Shown piece by piece: positions 45,378 through 53,205 of a DNA stretch of 64,000 nucleotides. The translations under genes were made by a program, and so were the position numbers. The notes below the pieces were generated by a model. The model was not told where the DNA came from. It was given only the letters and a program-made list of their open reading frames with translations, and ran no database searches. The number at the start of each line of letters is the position of its first letter. Positions within the stretch are counted from its first letter, which is position 1. The DNA is from Chlorobiota bacterium. Lineage in GTDB: Bacteria > Bacteroidota > Bacteroidia > Bacteroidales > F082. The stretch spans positions 1 through 64,000 of the forward strand of contig JAADIS010000003.1 in NCBI GenBank assembly GCA_013151215.1, written 5' to 3'.

Positions 45378-45385
45378 TAATTTTG
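45378..45385 (+). promoter_or_regulatory. -7 box (TAATTTTG) of the HTH regulator gene
   Basis: TAATTTTG matches TAnnTTTG and ends 19 nt before ATG 45405. A TTG at 45348-45350 is 27 nt upstream, too far for the standard spacing. Confidence 0.45.
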
Positions 45386-45404
45386 TATATCAAACATAGC
45401 TGTT

Positions 45405-45872
45405 ATGATACAGAGAATAAAAAGTTTTATCGAGAACCAAAACCTGAGCTCCTCGGGATTTGCGAACGAGATCGGTGTTCAGCGTTCTTCTGTTTCACAT
45501 ATCTTATCGGGCAGGAATAAACCTAGCCTGGATTTTATTTTAAAGTTTAAGGAGCATTATCCCGACTTAAATTTCGAGTGGTTGTTGACGGGCAAGGGGG
45601 GCATGTTCGTCCAGAAAGAAAAAGTTGCCGGGACCGATAAGCCTGGAGGCAAGCGAAAAGCTGCTGTCAAAGAAACCGGGGAAAATGAATTATCCTTGTT
45701 TGCCGATGAGCAAAGACCGTTCAGTGAAACAAAACAGACTTCCCCTGACATGCCTGGCGTGGTAAAAGACGAGGAAATGGCTTATTATGGGAAAACAAAT
45801 GTATCGAAGAAGATTAAAAAGATTATTTTACTTTATCAGGACAATAGCTTTGAGGAATTCAAGCCTGAATAA
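45405..45872 (+). CDS. XRE-type helix-turn-helix transcriptional regulator
   Basis: A 155-residue protein. The HTH domain is residues 1-66 (IQRIKSFIENQNLSSSGFAN, then VQRSSVSHILSGRNKPSLDF), followed by FEWLLTGKGGMF, which is typical of a family of Bacteroidota HTH proteins. The C-terminal half is charged and low in complexity, with a conserved-looking end (SKKIKKIILLYQDNSFEEF). The long upstream region with symmetric sites suggests autoregulation. Targets are unknown. It is monocistronic, closed by a strong terminator. Confidence 0.88.
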   Translation: MIQRIKSFIENQNLSSSGFANEIGVQRSSVSHILSGRNKPSLDFILKFKEHYPDLNFEWLLTGKGGMFVQKEKVAGTDKPGGKRKAAVKETGENELSLFADEQRPFSETKQTSPDMPGVVKDEEMAYYGKTNVSKKIKKIILLYQDNSFEEFKPE

Positions 45873-45878
45873 TGCAAT

Positions 45879-45915
45879 AAAAAAGGCTGCCTTTCGAAAA
45901 AGGCAGCCTTTTTTG
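45879..45915. terminator. Bidirectional terminator between the HTH gene and ndk
   Basis: AAGGCTGCCTTT pairs with AAAGGCAGCCTT around a short loop, flanked by A and T runs. It serves both converging genes. Confidence 0.9.
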
Positions 45916-45931
45916 ATTTTTAACGGCCGGA

Positions 45932-46351
45932 TTAGAACATCTCCCTTTGTGAGAAGAAGAAATTTGCTTCGATTCTTGCGTTGTCATCGCTGTCGGATCC
46001 ATGAACTGCATTGGCTTCTATTGAAGTAGCATATAGTTTGCGGATGGTTCCCTCTGCCGCGTCGGCAGGATTGGTCGAGCCTATATATTCCCTATAGGCT
46101 TCAACAGCATTTTCTTTTTCAAGCACGGCAGCGACAATCGGCCCCGACGACATAAAGGACACTAAGTCGTTGTAAAAGGGGCGTTCTTTGTGAACCGCAT
46201 AAAATTTTCTCGCATCACTTTTTGTTAAGCGTGTGAATTTAAGGGCTTTAACCAAAAAGCCGCCCTCGATAATCTTGGCGATTATGTTTCCCATATTGCC
46301 GTCAGCAACAGCCTTGGGCTTAATCATCGTAAAAGTTATGTTTCCTGACAT
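45932..46351 (-). CDS. ndk: Nucleoside diphosphate kinase
   Basis: A 139-residue enzyme of normal length with the phosphorylated His117 in NAVHGSDSD and the N-terminal TMIKPKAV. It balances NTP and dNTP pools. It diverges from nrnA, and the two -7 boxes lie within 27 bp of each other. The ndk, DHH phosphoesterase, gldI neighbourhood is, as I recall, widespread in Bacteroidota. Confidence 0.97.
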   Translation of the reverse strand: MSGNITFTMIKPKAVADGNMGNIIAKIIEGGFLVKALKFTRLTKSDARKFYAVHKERPFYNDLVSFMSSGPIVAAVLEKENAVEAYREYIGSTNPADAAEGTIRKLYATSIEANAVHGSDSDDNARIEANFFFSQREMF

Positions 46352-46375
46352 AGTTAATGTTAATTAAAATTTTCG

Positions 46376-46383
46376 CAAAAATA
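46376..46383 (-). promoter_or_regulatory. -7 box (TATTTTTG) of ndk
   Basis: TATTTTTG on the minus strand, 24 nt before the ndk start codon. It is only 11 bp from the opposing nrnA -7 box. Confidence 0.55.
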
Positions 46384-46394
46384 CATGTTATTTT

Positions 46395-46402
46395 TATCTT
46401 TG
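46395..46402 (+). promoter_or_regulatory. -7 box (TATCTTTG) of the nrnA operon
   Basis: TATCTTTG matches TAnnTTTG. Its position inside the upstream extension of the reading frame indicates that nrnA starts at ATG 46427. Confidence 0.6.
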
Positions 46403-46426
46403 CCACTTCTAATTTTACAAAATGCA

Positions 46427-47470
46427 ATGTTGACGAAACAACAACTTGACGAAATCAACGGTTTTATCAGTGATGGGAATAAGATCGTTATAACAACTCA
46501 TACAAACCCTGATGGCGATGCTGTTGGGTCTTCACTGGCCGTTTACCATTATTTAATGGAAAAAGGTGCTGAGGTAACTTCAATAGTGCCTAATAAGTTT
46601 CCGGGTTTTTATAACTGGTTATCGGCGAGTAACGAGATAATCGTTTTTGAGACCGAGGCGAAAAAAGCGAAAAAGGCCCTGTTGGGGGCTGATCTGATCT
46701 TCTGTTTGGATTATAATGCCGTCCACAGGCTTGGGGCCATGGCTGATTTGCTCAGGACGGCCAAAGGAAAAAAAATCCTTATCGACCATCATGTTTCCCC
46801 TGAGCTTGAAAGCTTCGATTACGTTTTGTCGGATATTAACACCTCTTCGACAGGTGAGCTGGTGTATGATTTTATTGTTGCCTTGGGGGATGAGGAATTG
46901 ATCGACTCGAAGGTCGCGGAATGTCTTTACACCTGTATTATAACGGATACCGGCTCTTTTAGCCATTCGTGCAACAACCCTAAAACTTATGAGGTGATGG
47001 CAAAGCTTGTGCGCAAAGGCATCGATGCGCGAAGGCTGCATGGTCTTATATATGACACATTTTCTGAAAACCGCCTGCGCTTGTTGGGTTTTGCCATAAA
47101 CGACAGAATGCTGGTCTGGGAGGAGCTTAAAACGGCACTTATTTACCTCACTAAAGATGATTTAAAAAAATATAACTATCAAGTTGGTGATACTGAGGGA
47201 GTTGTTAACTTTGCCCTATCGATGGAAAAAGTAAATTTGGCAGTGTTGGTTACCGAAAAAGATAAAAAAATACGATTAAGCTTCCGCTCGAAGGGGGATT
47301 TTTCCGTGAACGACCTTGCCCGTGAGCATTTCAACGGAGGAGGGCACCGCAATGCCGCCGGTGGTAACCTGAACCTGCCCATCATGGATGTTATCGACAA
47401 GATAAGGTCGGTCTTGGGCAATTACCGAACAGAGCTGAACTCTAATAACGTAAGCACTGATGCGGTTTAG
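46427..47470 (+). CDS. nrnA: DHH-family phosphoesterase, NrnA-type nanoRNase/pAp phosphatase
   Basis: A 347-residue DHH/DHHA1 protein. The metal site shows HTNPDGDAVGSS (about 25-36) and DHH at 120-122. The C-terminal DHHA1 domain has GGGHRNAAGG near 304. NrnA enzymes degrade 2-5 nt RNAs and dephosphorylate pAp. The frame is open from 46385, but that start would overlap the promoter box and add a non-conserved peptide, so ATG 46427 is chosen. It overlaps the FKBP lipoprotein gene by 11 nt. Confidence 0.92.
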   Translation: MLTKQQLDEINGFISDGNKIVITTHTNPDGDAVGSSLAVYHYLMEKGAEVTSIVPNKFPGFYNWLSASNEIIVFETEAKKAKKALLGADLIFCLDYNAVHRLGAMADLLRTAKGKKILIDHHVSPELESFDYVLSDINTSSTGELVYDFIVALGDEELIDSKVAECLYTCIITDTGSFSHSCNNPKTYEVMAKLVRKGIDARRLHGLIYDTFSENRLRLLGFAINDRMLVWEELKTALIYLTKDDLKKYNYQVGDTEGVVNFALSMEKVNLAVLVTEKDKKIRLSFRSKGDFSVNDLAREHFNGGGHRNAAGGNLNLPIMDVIDKIRSVLGNYRTELNSNNVSTDAV

Positions 47471-47993
47471 TTTTAGAATGCTAATATTGGTTTTATCGAT
47501 GGGTTTCATTTTTTCCTGTATAAATGAGGACGATAAGGGCGATGTTATTTATAAGCCAAGTGCCCGCGACAAGGAGCTGGCATTGTTGAAGGCCAATAAA
47601 TATTTGTTGAAGCTTGAGAGCCAGGATATTGACAACTATGTGCGCAGGCATTCGTGGAATATGGTTTCGACTGGTTCCGGGCTCAGGCTCGGGATTGTGG
47701 AAAAGGGAAGTGGCAAGGCCATAAAAAAGGGCGAGCTGGTGAGGATGGACTATGAAACCCGATTGATAGACGGCAGCCTTGTTTATTCTTCGGAAAACGA
47801 CGGAACGAAATCGTTTATTGTCGGGCATGGTGGCATCGAGTCAGGTTTGGAAGAAGCAGTGCTGTTGATGCACTATGGCGATGAGGCAAATATCATTATT
47901 CCCTCTCACCTGGCTTTTGGTTTGTTAGGTGACCAAAAAAGTATACCTTCGCACGCAACTTTGATTTATAAGGTTAAAATATTGAACAATTAA
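47460..47993 (+). CDS. gldI: GldI-like FKBP-type peptidyl-prolyl isomerase lipoprotein
   Basis: A 177-residue lipoprotein with lipobox IFSC (Cys 20) and one FKBP domain (GKAIKKGELVRMDYETRLIDG, then IIIPSHLAFGLLG). GldI is a gliding-motility and T9SS-associated folding factor in Flavobacterium. The assignment rests on length, lipidation and synteny with ndk and the DHH gene, so the symbol is tentative; motility itself is not shown. It starts within the 3' end of nrnA, suggesting coupled translation. Confidence 0.72.
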   Translation: MRFSFRMLILVLSMGFIFSCINEDDKGDVIYKPSARDKELALLKANKYLLKLESQDIDNYVRRHSWNMVSTGSGLRLGIVEKGSGKAIKKGELVRMDYETRLIDGSLVYSSENDGTKSFIVGHGGIESGLEEAVLLMHYGDEANIIIPSHLAFGLLGDQKSIPSHATLIYKVKILNN

Positions 47994-48067
47994 AATAATA
48001 ATAGTAGTTTGGGTTGTAAGGCTTTGTAAACCAGCATATTGCAATTCAACAATTAAAATTTAAGGTA

Positions 48068-48940
48068 ATGAAAAAAATAGTTTTAGGATTAATGGTAATG
48101 GGAGTTATTGCTATTTTAATCTCTTCATGTGGGGATAATGGCGAATCAAAAACTACCAAGAGTGGGCTTAAGTACAAATTTTATGAGACAAACAATGATG
48201 GGCGCATCCCGGTTAAAGGCGATATCATTGAGGTCAATATGAGTTATCAAACTCCCGATACTGTCTTGTTTGACAGTAAAACAATGCCGAAGCCCTTAGT
48301 TATGCGTTTGGACGAATCTGTTTTCAAAGGTGATTTATACGAAGGAATTTATTTGATGCACGAAGGCGACAGCGCTTCTTTTTCTTGTAATACCGACTCT
48401 GTTTTCATGAAGCTTTTCCGTCAGAAAGTAACGCCACCTCAATTCGATTCGGTTGATTATATAACATTCAACATCAAGCTGTTGAGCGTTAAGTCGCAGG
48501 ATGAGCTTAAGAAAGAGCAAGAAGCCGGGAACAAGGCCGCACAGGAGAGCGAGAAGGCGGGTCTGGATAAATATCTGGCCGATAACAATATAACTGCCAC
48601 ACCTACCGAAACGGGCTTGATCTTTATCGAAACTCAAAAGGGGAACGGCGAGAAGCCCCAAAAAGGAGATAAGGTAAAAGTTCATTATACAGGTTATTTA
48701 TTGGACGGAACAAAATTCGATAGTTCGCTGGACCGCGGCAAGCCTTTTGAATTCGAGCTAGGTGCCGGCCAAGTTATCAAAGGCTGGGACGAAGGTCTTG
48801 CCCTTATGGACGTAGGCAGCAAGGCCACACTTATCATTCCATCAGCAATTGCCTATGGGCCAAGAGGCGCCGGCGGCATGATACCTCCTTATTCAACTCT
48901 TAAATTCGATGTCGAGCTTTTAGGCATCGACAAGAAATAA
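48068..48940 (+). CDS. FKBP-type peptidyl-prolyl isomerase lipoprotein, two domains
   Basis: A 290-residue lipoprotein (lipobox ISSC, Cys 21). A degenerate FKBP-like module (about 30-140, [20 protein letters not shown]) is joined by a charged helix (about 145-175) to a canonical FKBP domain (about 180-290, [20 protein letters not shown], then [18 protein letters not shown]). It should assist folding of exported proteins in the periplasm. It is in series with the GldI-like gene upstream (74-nt gap) and another FKBP gene downstream. Confidence 0.9.
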   Translation: MKKIVLGLMVMGVIAILISSCGDNGESKTTKSGLKYKFYETNNDGRIPVKGDIIEVNMSYQTPDTVLFDSKTMPKPLVMRLDESVFKGDLYEGIYLMHEGDSASFSCNTDSVFMKLFRQKVTPPQFDSVDYITFNIKLLSVKSQDELKKEQEAGNKAAQESEKAGLDKYLADNNITATPTETGLIFIETQKGNGEKPQKGDKVKVHYTGYLLDGTKFDSSLDRGKPFEFELGAGQVIKGWDEGLALMDVGSKATLIIPSAIAYGPRGAGGMIPPYSTLKFDVELLGIDKK

Positions 48941-49046
48941 TCGGTTCTTAATGAATGAGTCGTTGGTTATGTTAATGATGATCAGCGGCTTTTTCATGTT
49001 TTGGTTTCTTGTTGTGTTTTAATGGCACTAGCAATCTTTTAATCTT

Positions 49047-50378
49047 ATGAAGAAGTATTTTGCAATATCAAGTGTGATTATCGTCTTTTTCAGTTTATTT
49101 AACGGATGCTCGAATTCTAAATATCCGGGTTATGAACTGTCCGATAATGGGGTTAACTATAAGTTTATTACTCGCTCAGCCGATACTGCAAAGGCAGAAG
49201 TATCGGATTATGTGGTAGTTAATATGACCTATGGCCTGGCCGACACCTTGTTGTTCGATAGCAAGACATTGGACGACGAGCTGGTGTTCCCTTATATTGA
49301 GCATACATTTGAAGGCGACCTATATGATGCTTTAGGCCTTATGTCGGTCGGCGATTCGATGGCGTTCGTTATAGTAGCCGATTCGTTTTATCTTAAAACT
49401 GCCAATATGAGCAAGCTGCCAAGTTATGTAAAGGCAGGGGAACCAATGTATTACCAACTGAAACTGCTGAGGGTCGAGACAAGAAAACAATATCAGCAGG
49501 CAATATTAGGTGCCCAGATGGAGAAGAGAAAAAAGGAAATCAGCACCTTGCTCGATTATGTGCGCAACAACAAGATCAGCAACCCACCAACAGCTAGCGG
49601 CTTATATTTTATAGAAACGAAAAAGGGCTGGGGGCACAAGCCGGGAAAAGGCGATATCTGCAACATAAGACTTATGGTTAAAACCTTGAACGGGACTCAG
49701 TTATATTCAAATCTTAAAAAAGATATACCTGTCCTGAAAGTAGAGTATGGAAAAGAGTTCGACACCAAAGGATTTATGGAAGGCCTTGGTATGATGAAAG
49801 AAGGGGGGGAAGCCAAGCTTATTGTTCCTTCCAACATAGGTGTCGGGGCTTATGGAATGCAAGGCGTTGACGGATTTACTACCTTGGAATATAAGCTTGT
49901 ACTTGAGTCAATAACACCGTTTGCTGCTGCGGAAAAACAAAGACTGGAGGAGGAGAAGATCAGAAATGCCGAGCGCGATAAAATAAAAGGCACGGAAAAG
50001 GCCAAGCTGGAAAGTTATATCAGGAAAAACAAAATTAAGGTCAGCCCTCAGCCCTCCGGGTTTTATTATATTGAACGCCGGGCCGGCAGTGGTAAGCAAG
50101 CCGTACATGGAAGCACCGTCGAGCTTAATTACAAGCTATTCTCCATAGACGGGGACCTTATCAGCTCTTCCTATGAAAAAGGACAGCCGCTTAAATTCGT
50201 GCTTGGCACGGGAGCGGTGATCGAAGGGTGGGAGAAAGGCATAAAGCTTATGAGCGAAGGTTCTGAGGCTACTTTGGTCATTCCGTCGAATTTGGCTTAT
50301 GGGAGCCAGGGAAAAGGCAAGAAGATCCCTCCATATTCAACTTTGGTGTTCGATGTCGAGCTAGTTTCTGTTAAGTAA
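49047..50378 (+). CDS. FKBP-type lipoprotein with three FKBP-like modules
   Basis: A 443-residue lipoprotein (lipobox FNGC, Cys 21). Three FKBP-like modules occur at about 25-150, 190-290 and 340-443. The first resembles the degenerate module of the preceding gene (VSDYVVVNMTYGLADTLLFD). The second lacks much of the usual active-site region (GDICNIRLMVKTLNGTQL). The third is the most complete (SEGSEATLVIPSNLAYGSQG), so probably only this one is active. The modules are separated by charged helices. The gene likely arose by duplication of its neighbour and overlaps the converging receiver gene by 18 nt. Confidence 0.85.
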   Translation: MKKYFAISSVIIVFFSLFNGCSNSKYPGYELSDNGVNYKFITRSADTAKAEVSDYVVVNMTYGLADTLLFDSKTLDDELVFPYIEHTFEGDLYDALGLMSVGDSMAFVIVADSFYLKTANMSKLPSYVKAGEPMYYQLKLLRVETRKQYQQAILGAQMEKRKKEISTLLDYVRNNKISNPPTASGLYFIETKKGWGHKPGKGDICNIRLMVKTLNGTQLYSNLKKDIPVLKVEYGKEFDTKGFMEGLGMMKEGGEAKLIVPSNIGVGAYGMQGVDGFTTLEYKLVLESITPFAAAEKQRLEEEKIRNAERDKIKGTEKAKLESYIRKNKIKVSPQPSGFYYIERRAGSGKQAVHGSTVELNYKLFSIDGDLISSSYEKGQPLKFVLGTGAVIEGWEKGIKLMSEGSEATLVIPSNLAYGSQGKGKKIPPYSTLVFDVELVSVK

Positions 50379-50792
50379 TGTTTGATTGGCACTCAACTCT
50401 TTATTGTTGTTAAAGTATTTCTCGATCAGGTCTGTCAATTCCTCTACTAAAAACGGTTTTGCCAGGAAATTGTCCATTCCCGCATCGAAACAGCTTTGCC
50501 TGTCTGTTTCCATGGCGTAAGCCGTAACGGCAATAATCTTAACCGGCGGCAAATTGTTTGCGGCTTCGTATTCCCTTATTTGAATCGTGGCATCCAGTCC
50601 GTTCATTTCGGGCATTTCCAAATCCATAAGTATTAAATCATATTTGTTCTTTTTGTAAAAACCTATGCCTAACTGGCCGTTTACGGCAATATCTGTTTTA
50701 TGGCCTAATCTGTCAAGAACAATCTTCACAAACTTTATATTCATTTCGTCGTTTTCGACTAGCAGTATTCTCAGTCCTCTTACTTTTTCCAT
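50361..50792 (-). CDS. Stand-alone response-regulator receiver protein
   Basis: A 143-residue single receiver domain with phosphoacceptor D57 (LILMDLEMPEMNG) and the conserved late Lys (LAKPF). It has no output domain. Such proteins pass phosphate within relays or bind partners. It lies 196 nt downstream of the hybrid kinase that ends the polysaccharide operon, on the same strand. Its 3' end overlaps the FKBP gene by 18 nt in the opposite direction. Confidence 0.93.
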   Translation of the reverse strand: MEKVRGLRILLVENDEMNIKFVKIVLDRLGHKTDIAVNGQLGIGFYKKNKYDLILMDLEMPEMNGLDATIQIREYEAANNLPPVKIIAVTAYAMETDRQSCFDAGMDNFLAKPFLVEELTDLIEKYFNNNKELSANQTLLNRN

Positions 50793-50988
50793 ATTAGTAT
50801 TTCTTTGTTGTTGATAGTACTTAATTATTGTAAATCAAGATATATGCCATTTTTAAATTTATTGATATAATACTGGTTTTGTGATTATTAAATTATCACA
50901 GACGATAAGGTCGAGTTTCAAATCGGGACATTTTTTTTGATAATAAGACAAATAACGATCAATGTGGTTCTTAATAGAAAAATTTCCG

Positions 50989-52386
50989 CTACAAATTTAA
51001 TACTTTTTCGATTACGGAAATCAATTCTGTCTTTTTTATTGGCTTCGACAAATATTCGTCGAAACCTTCATTTAAGAGTTTTTCCTTTTCATTCGACATG
51101 GCATAGGCCGTTTGGGCTATAAAAGGCGTGCTTACCATTACGGGCCAGTCTTTTTTAATCCGGTGCATAAGCGTTATTCCGTCAAATTCACCGGGCAGGT
51201 TAATATCCATTAGCACAAAATCAATTATAAATTGGTCGAGTGCCAGCTTGGTTAGCTCATCCAGGGTCTCTTCCCCGGAACCGCAGACGACAAGTTTATT
51301 ACAACCAAATAACAATTTCGTAAATAATATTTGGTTGATCTTGTCATCTTCCACAAGCAAGATATTTTTGTTTTCCCATGGAGCCTTATCGCTTATTTGC
51401 TTTTTCCTGACCTTGGGCTCTTTTTGTGCCTGGGCTACTCTTGCAAGTTGCAAACTGATGAAAGCCTCTGTCCCGCTGCCTTTTTCAGATTCGATAACAA
51501 TATTGCCGTTCATCAGATGGAGGGCTTTTTTCGCAAGTGGCAAACTTAAGCCTGCTCCTTGGTATTTCGTTGAATACCCTAAGGTTTCCTGCCTGTAAGG
51601 CTCAAACACAAGCGGGATATAAGATGGGTCGATCCCGATGCCGGTATCTTTAATGCTGATGGTAACTATATCACCTTCGCTTCTTGCGCCAACTTTAATA
51701 TACCCTTTGTCGGTAAACCTAACCGAATTGTCCAAAACCGAATCGATAATCCTCCTCAGGGCATCTCTGTCTGACAAACAATTGTGGTCCAGGTCTTTAT
51801 CTACTATAATCTGTAAGCCTTTCTCGTCGGCTATTTTCCTGAAGTTTGCGATCGATTCGTTGAGTATCGATTTTAAATCGCAAGCCACCAGGTCGAAACT
51901 AATATCGTTTACCTCTATTCTGCTTATATCGATAATATCGTTTAACAGCTTGAGCAAATTCTCCCCGCTTTCGGAGATGCTGTTCCCATACTCATATAGA
52001 TCGTCCCTGTTAAGGTGGGCCATCTCGGTTTTGAGCAGGTTGGCGAAACCCAAAATCCCGTTCAGCGGATTCCTTATTTCGTTACTGACATTTGTCAAGA
52101 AAACATTTTTCATATAATTGGCCTTTTCTTCCTTTTCTATGGAGGCTTTCAAGGACTTGTTCCTGATCTTGATGTCTTGTATGTCAATCTTTAGTGCCTG
52201 TGATTCGGATCTGTAACGGGACTCGAAACTGTTATTGGGGTTATTAAGCTCGTTTAAGTTCAGCCTGATGTCATTTTGCTTGTCGCTTATGGTTTTGGCC
52301 CAAACCGATTTTTTTCTGTAAAAAATAAATGCCGTGCTTATGGATAGCAAAACAAGTGCGATACTTAAAACATAAAATAAGCTCAT
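50989..52386 (-). CDS. Hybrid sensor kinase with H-box His replaced by Asn
   Basis: A 465-residue protein. It has a membrane helix at about 4-24, a coiled coil (about 35-95), a HisKA-like domain, an ATPase domain (about 210-320, with VLDNSVRF and GAGLSLPLAKKA) and a receiver (about 340-465, D about 393 in LMDINLPG). The expected SHEIRTPLNG reads SNEIRNPLNG: residue 102 is Asn (AAC) where the autophosphorylated His should be. It cannot autophosphorylate in the usual way, yet the ATPase and receiver look intact. It may act as a scaffold or a phosphatase. It is the last gene of the polysaccharide operon, 6 nt after a methyltransferase gene. Confidence 0.88.
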   Translation of the reverse strand: MSLFYVLSIALVLLSISTAFIFYRKKSVWAKTISDKQNDIRLNLNELNNPNNSFESRYRSESQALKIDIQDIKIRNKSLKASIEKEEKANYMKNVFLTNVSNEIRNPLNGILGFANLLKTEMAHLNRDDLYEYGNSISESGENLLKLLNDIIDISRIEVNDISFDLVACDLKSILNESIANFRKIADEKGLQIIVDKDLDHNCLSDRDALRRIIDSVLDNSVRFTDKGYIKVGARSEGDIVTISIKDTGIGIDPSYIPLVFEPYRQETLGYSTKYQGAGLSLPLAKKALHLMNGNIVIESEKGSGTEAFISLQLARVAQAQKEPKVRKKQISDKAPWENKNILLVEDDKINQILFTKLLFGCNKLVVCGSGEETLDELTKLALDQFIIDFVLMDINLPGEFDGITLMHRIKKDWPVMVSTPFIAQTAYAMSNEKEKLLNEGFDEYLSKPIKKTELISVIEKVLNL

Positions 52387-52392
52387 GATAAT

Positions 52393-53199
52393 TTATTTGG
52401 TTTTTTCAGCAGTAAACAGGATTTCCTTCGGGAACAGCTTTAATCTTTCGACTTTCGCAGGGTCAAAATCGCCCTGTCTTATCAATTTTACCATAAAGCC
52501 TACCGATTCCAGAAGTTTGGGATAGTCTTTTCCGTACAATCTAACATGATCGAATTGCCCATAATTATCTTCTCTTTCCTTAACCGTCCTCAAATCAGTG
52601 TTCTCAAAGGTTGAATCCGTATTATTTGAATAAGGGATCTGTAATATGGCGATACCACCTTTTCTCAATGTCCTGTGCATCTCGCTAAGCGCCAGCTTGT
52701 CGTTGGGGATATGTTCCAAAACATGATTGGCAATGATTATATCAAACTCGGAATCGGAATAATGCATGTCCGTTAAGTCCACCAAAGTCATTTCGGCAGG
52801 ATAGTATATTCCTTCATGGTATTTAGCGGCAGGTATATAATCAGCATTTTCAAAGGACGATAAGAACCTATATAAGCCGGGCTCCGGAGCAATATGAAGT
52901 ATTTTTATCTTATCATCGAGCAAGTCGGGGCGACTATCGAAAAACAATTTCACGAACCTGTCGCGGTCGGTGCTCTGGCAATTGGGGCAGATATGGTTTC
53001 TTGTCCCTGCCCCGATAATTTCCTTTTCCCCGATAATGGGCAAATTAAAACCTCCCGGCAGCATCTTCCTGAATTTCCTGTTGCAGATGTTGCAATCACA
53101 AGAATTACCGGCATAATAAATACCCCTTAAATACAGAAATATTTTTTTTAGACCTCTGGCATAAGAATTCGGCAGCTTCTTTTTTAAATCGGAAATCAT
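52393..53199 (-). CDS. SAM-dependent methyltransferase with N-terminal zinc-binding cysteines
   Basis: A 268-residue class I methyltransferase. Cysteine pairs near 34-41 (CDCNIC) and 74-77 (CPNC) suggest a zinc ribbon. The SAM site follows near 100 (IKILHIAPEPGLYRFL), then DIIIANHVLEHIPND and LRKGGIAILQIPY. Such proteins in polysaccharide loci often methylate sugars. The target is unknown. It lies between a T9SS beta-helix protein and the hybrid kinase. Confidence 0.82.
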   Translation of the reverse strand: MISDLKKKLPNSYARGLKKIFLYLRGIYYAGNSCDCNICNRKFRKMLPGGFNLPIIGEKEIIGAGTRNHICPNCQSTDRDRFVKLFFDSRPDLLDDKIKILHIAPEPGLYRFLSSFENADYIPAAKYHEGIYYPAEMTLVDLTDMHYSDSEFDIIIANHVLEHIPNDKLALSEMHRTLRKGGIAILQIPYSNNTDSTFENTDLRTVKEREDNYGQFDHVRLYGKDYPKLLESVGFMVKLIRQGDFDPAKVERLKLFPKEILFTAEKTK

Positions 53200-53205
53200 A
53201 GGCTC

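Larger units (their letters stand above)
44699..45404. other. AT-rich 706-bp spacer with palindromes and no convincing gene
   Basis: No reading frame here looks coding. The left part (44700-44990) holds a structured segment described separately at 44877-44931. The right part (45000-45404) is very AT-rich and contains repeated TACAAATGTA or TACATTTGTA sites, a 30-bp perfect palindrome, a second 15-bp palindrome and a promoter-like box just before the HTH gene. It is the longest non-coding stretch of the window and looks regulatory. Confidence 0.6.

Noticed and set aside
50881..50899. GTGAT/ATCAC inverted repeat upstream of the lone receiver gene as an operator
   Set aside because: Only five base pairs with an AT loop in an AT-rich gap; easily due to chance.
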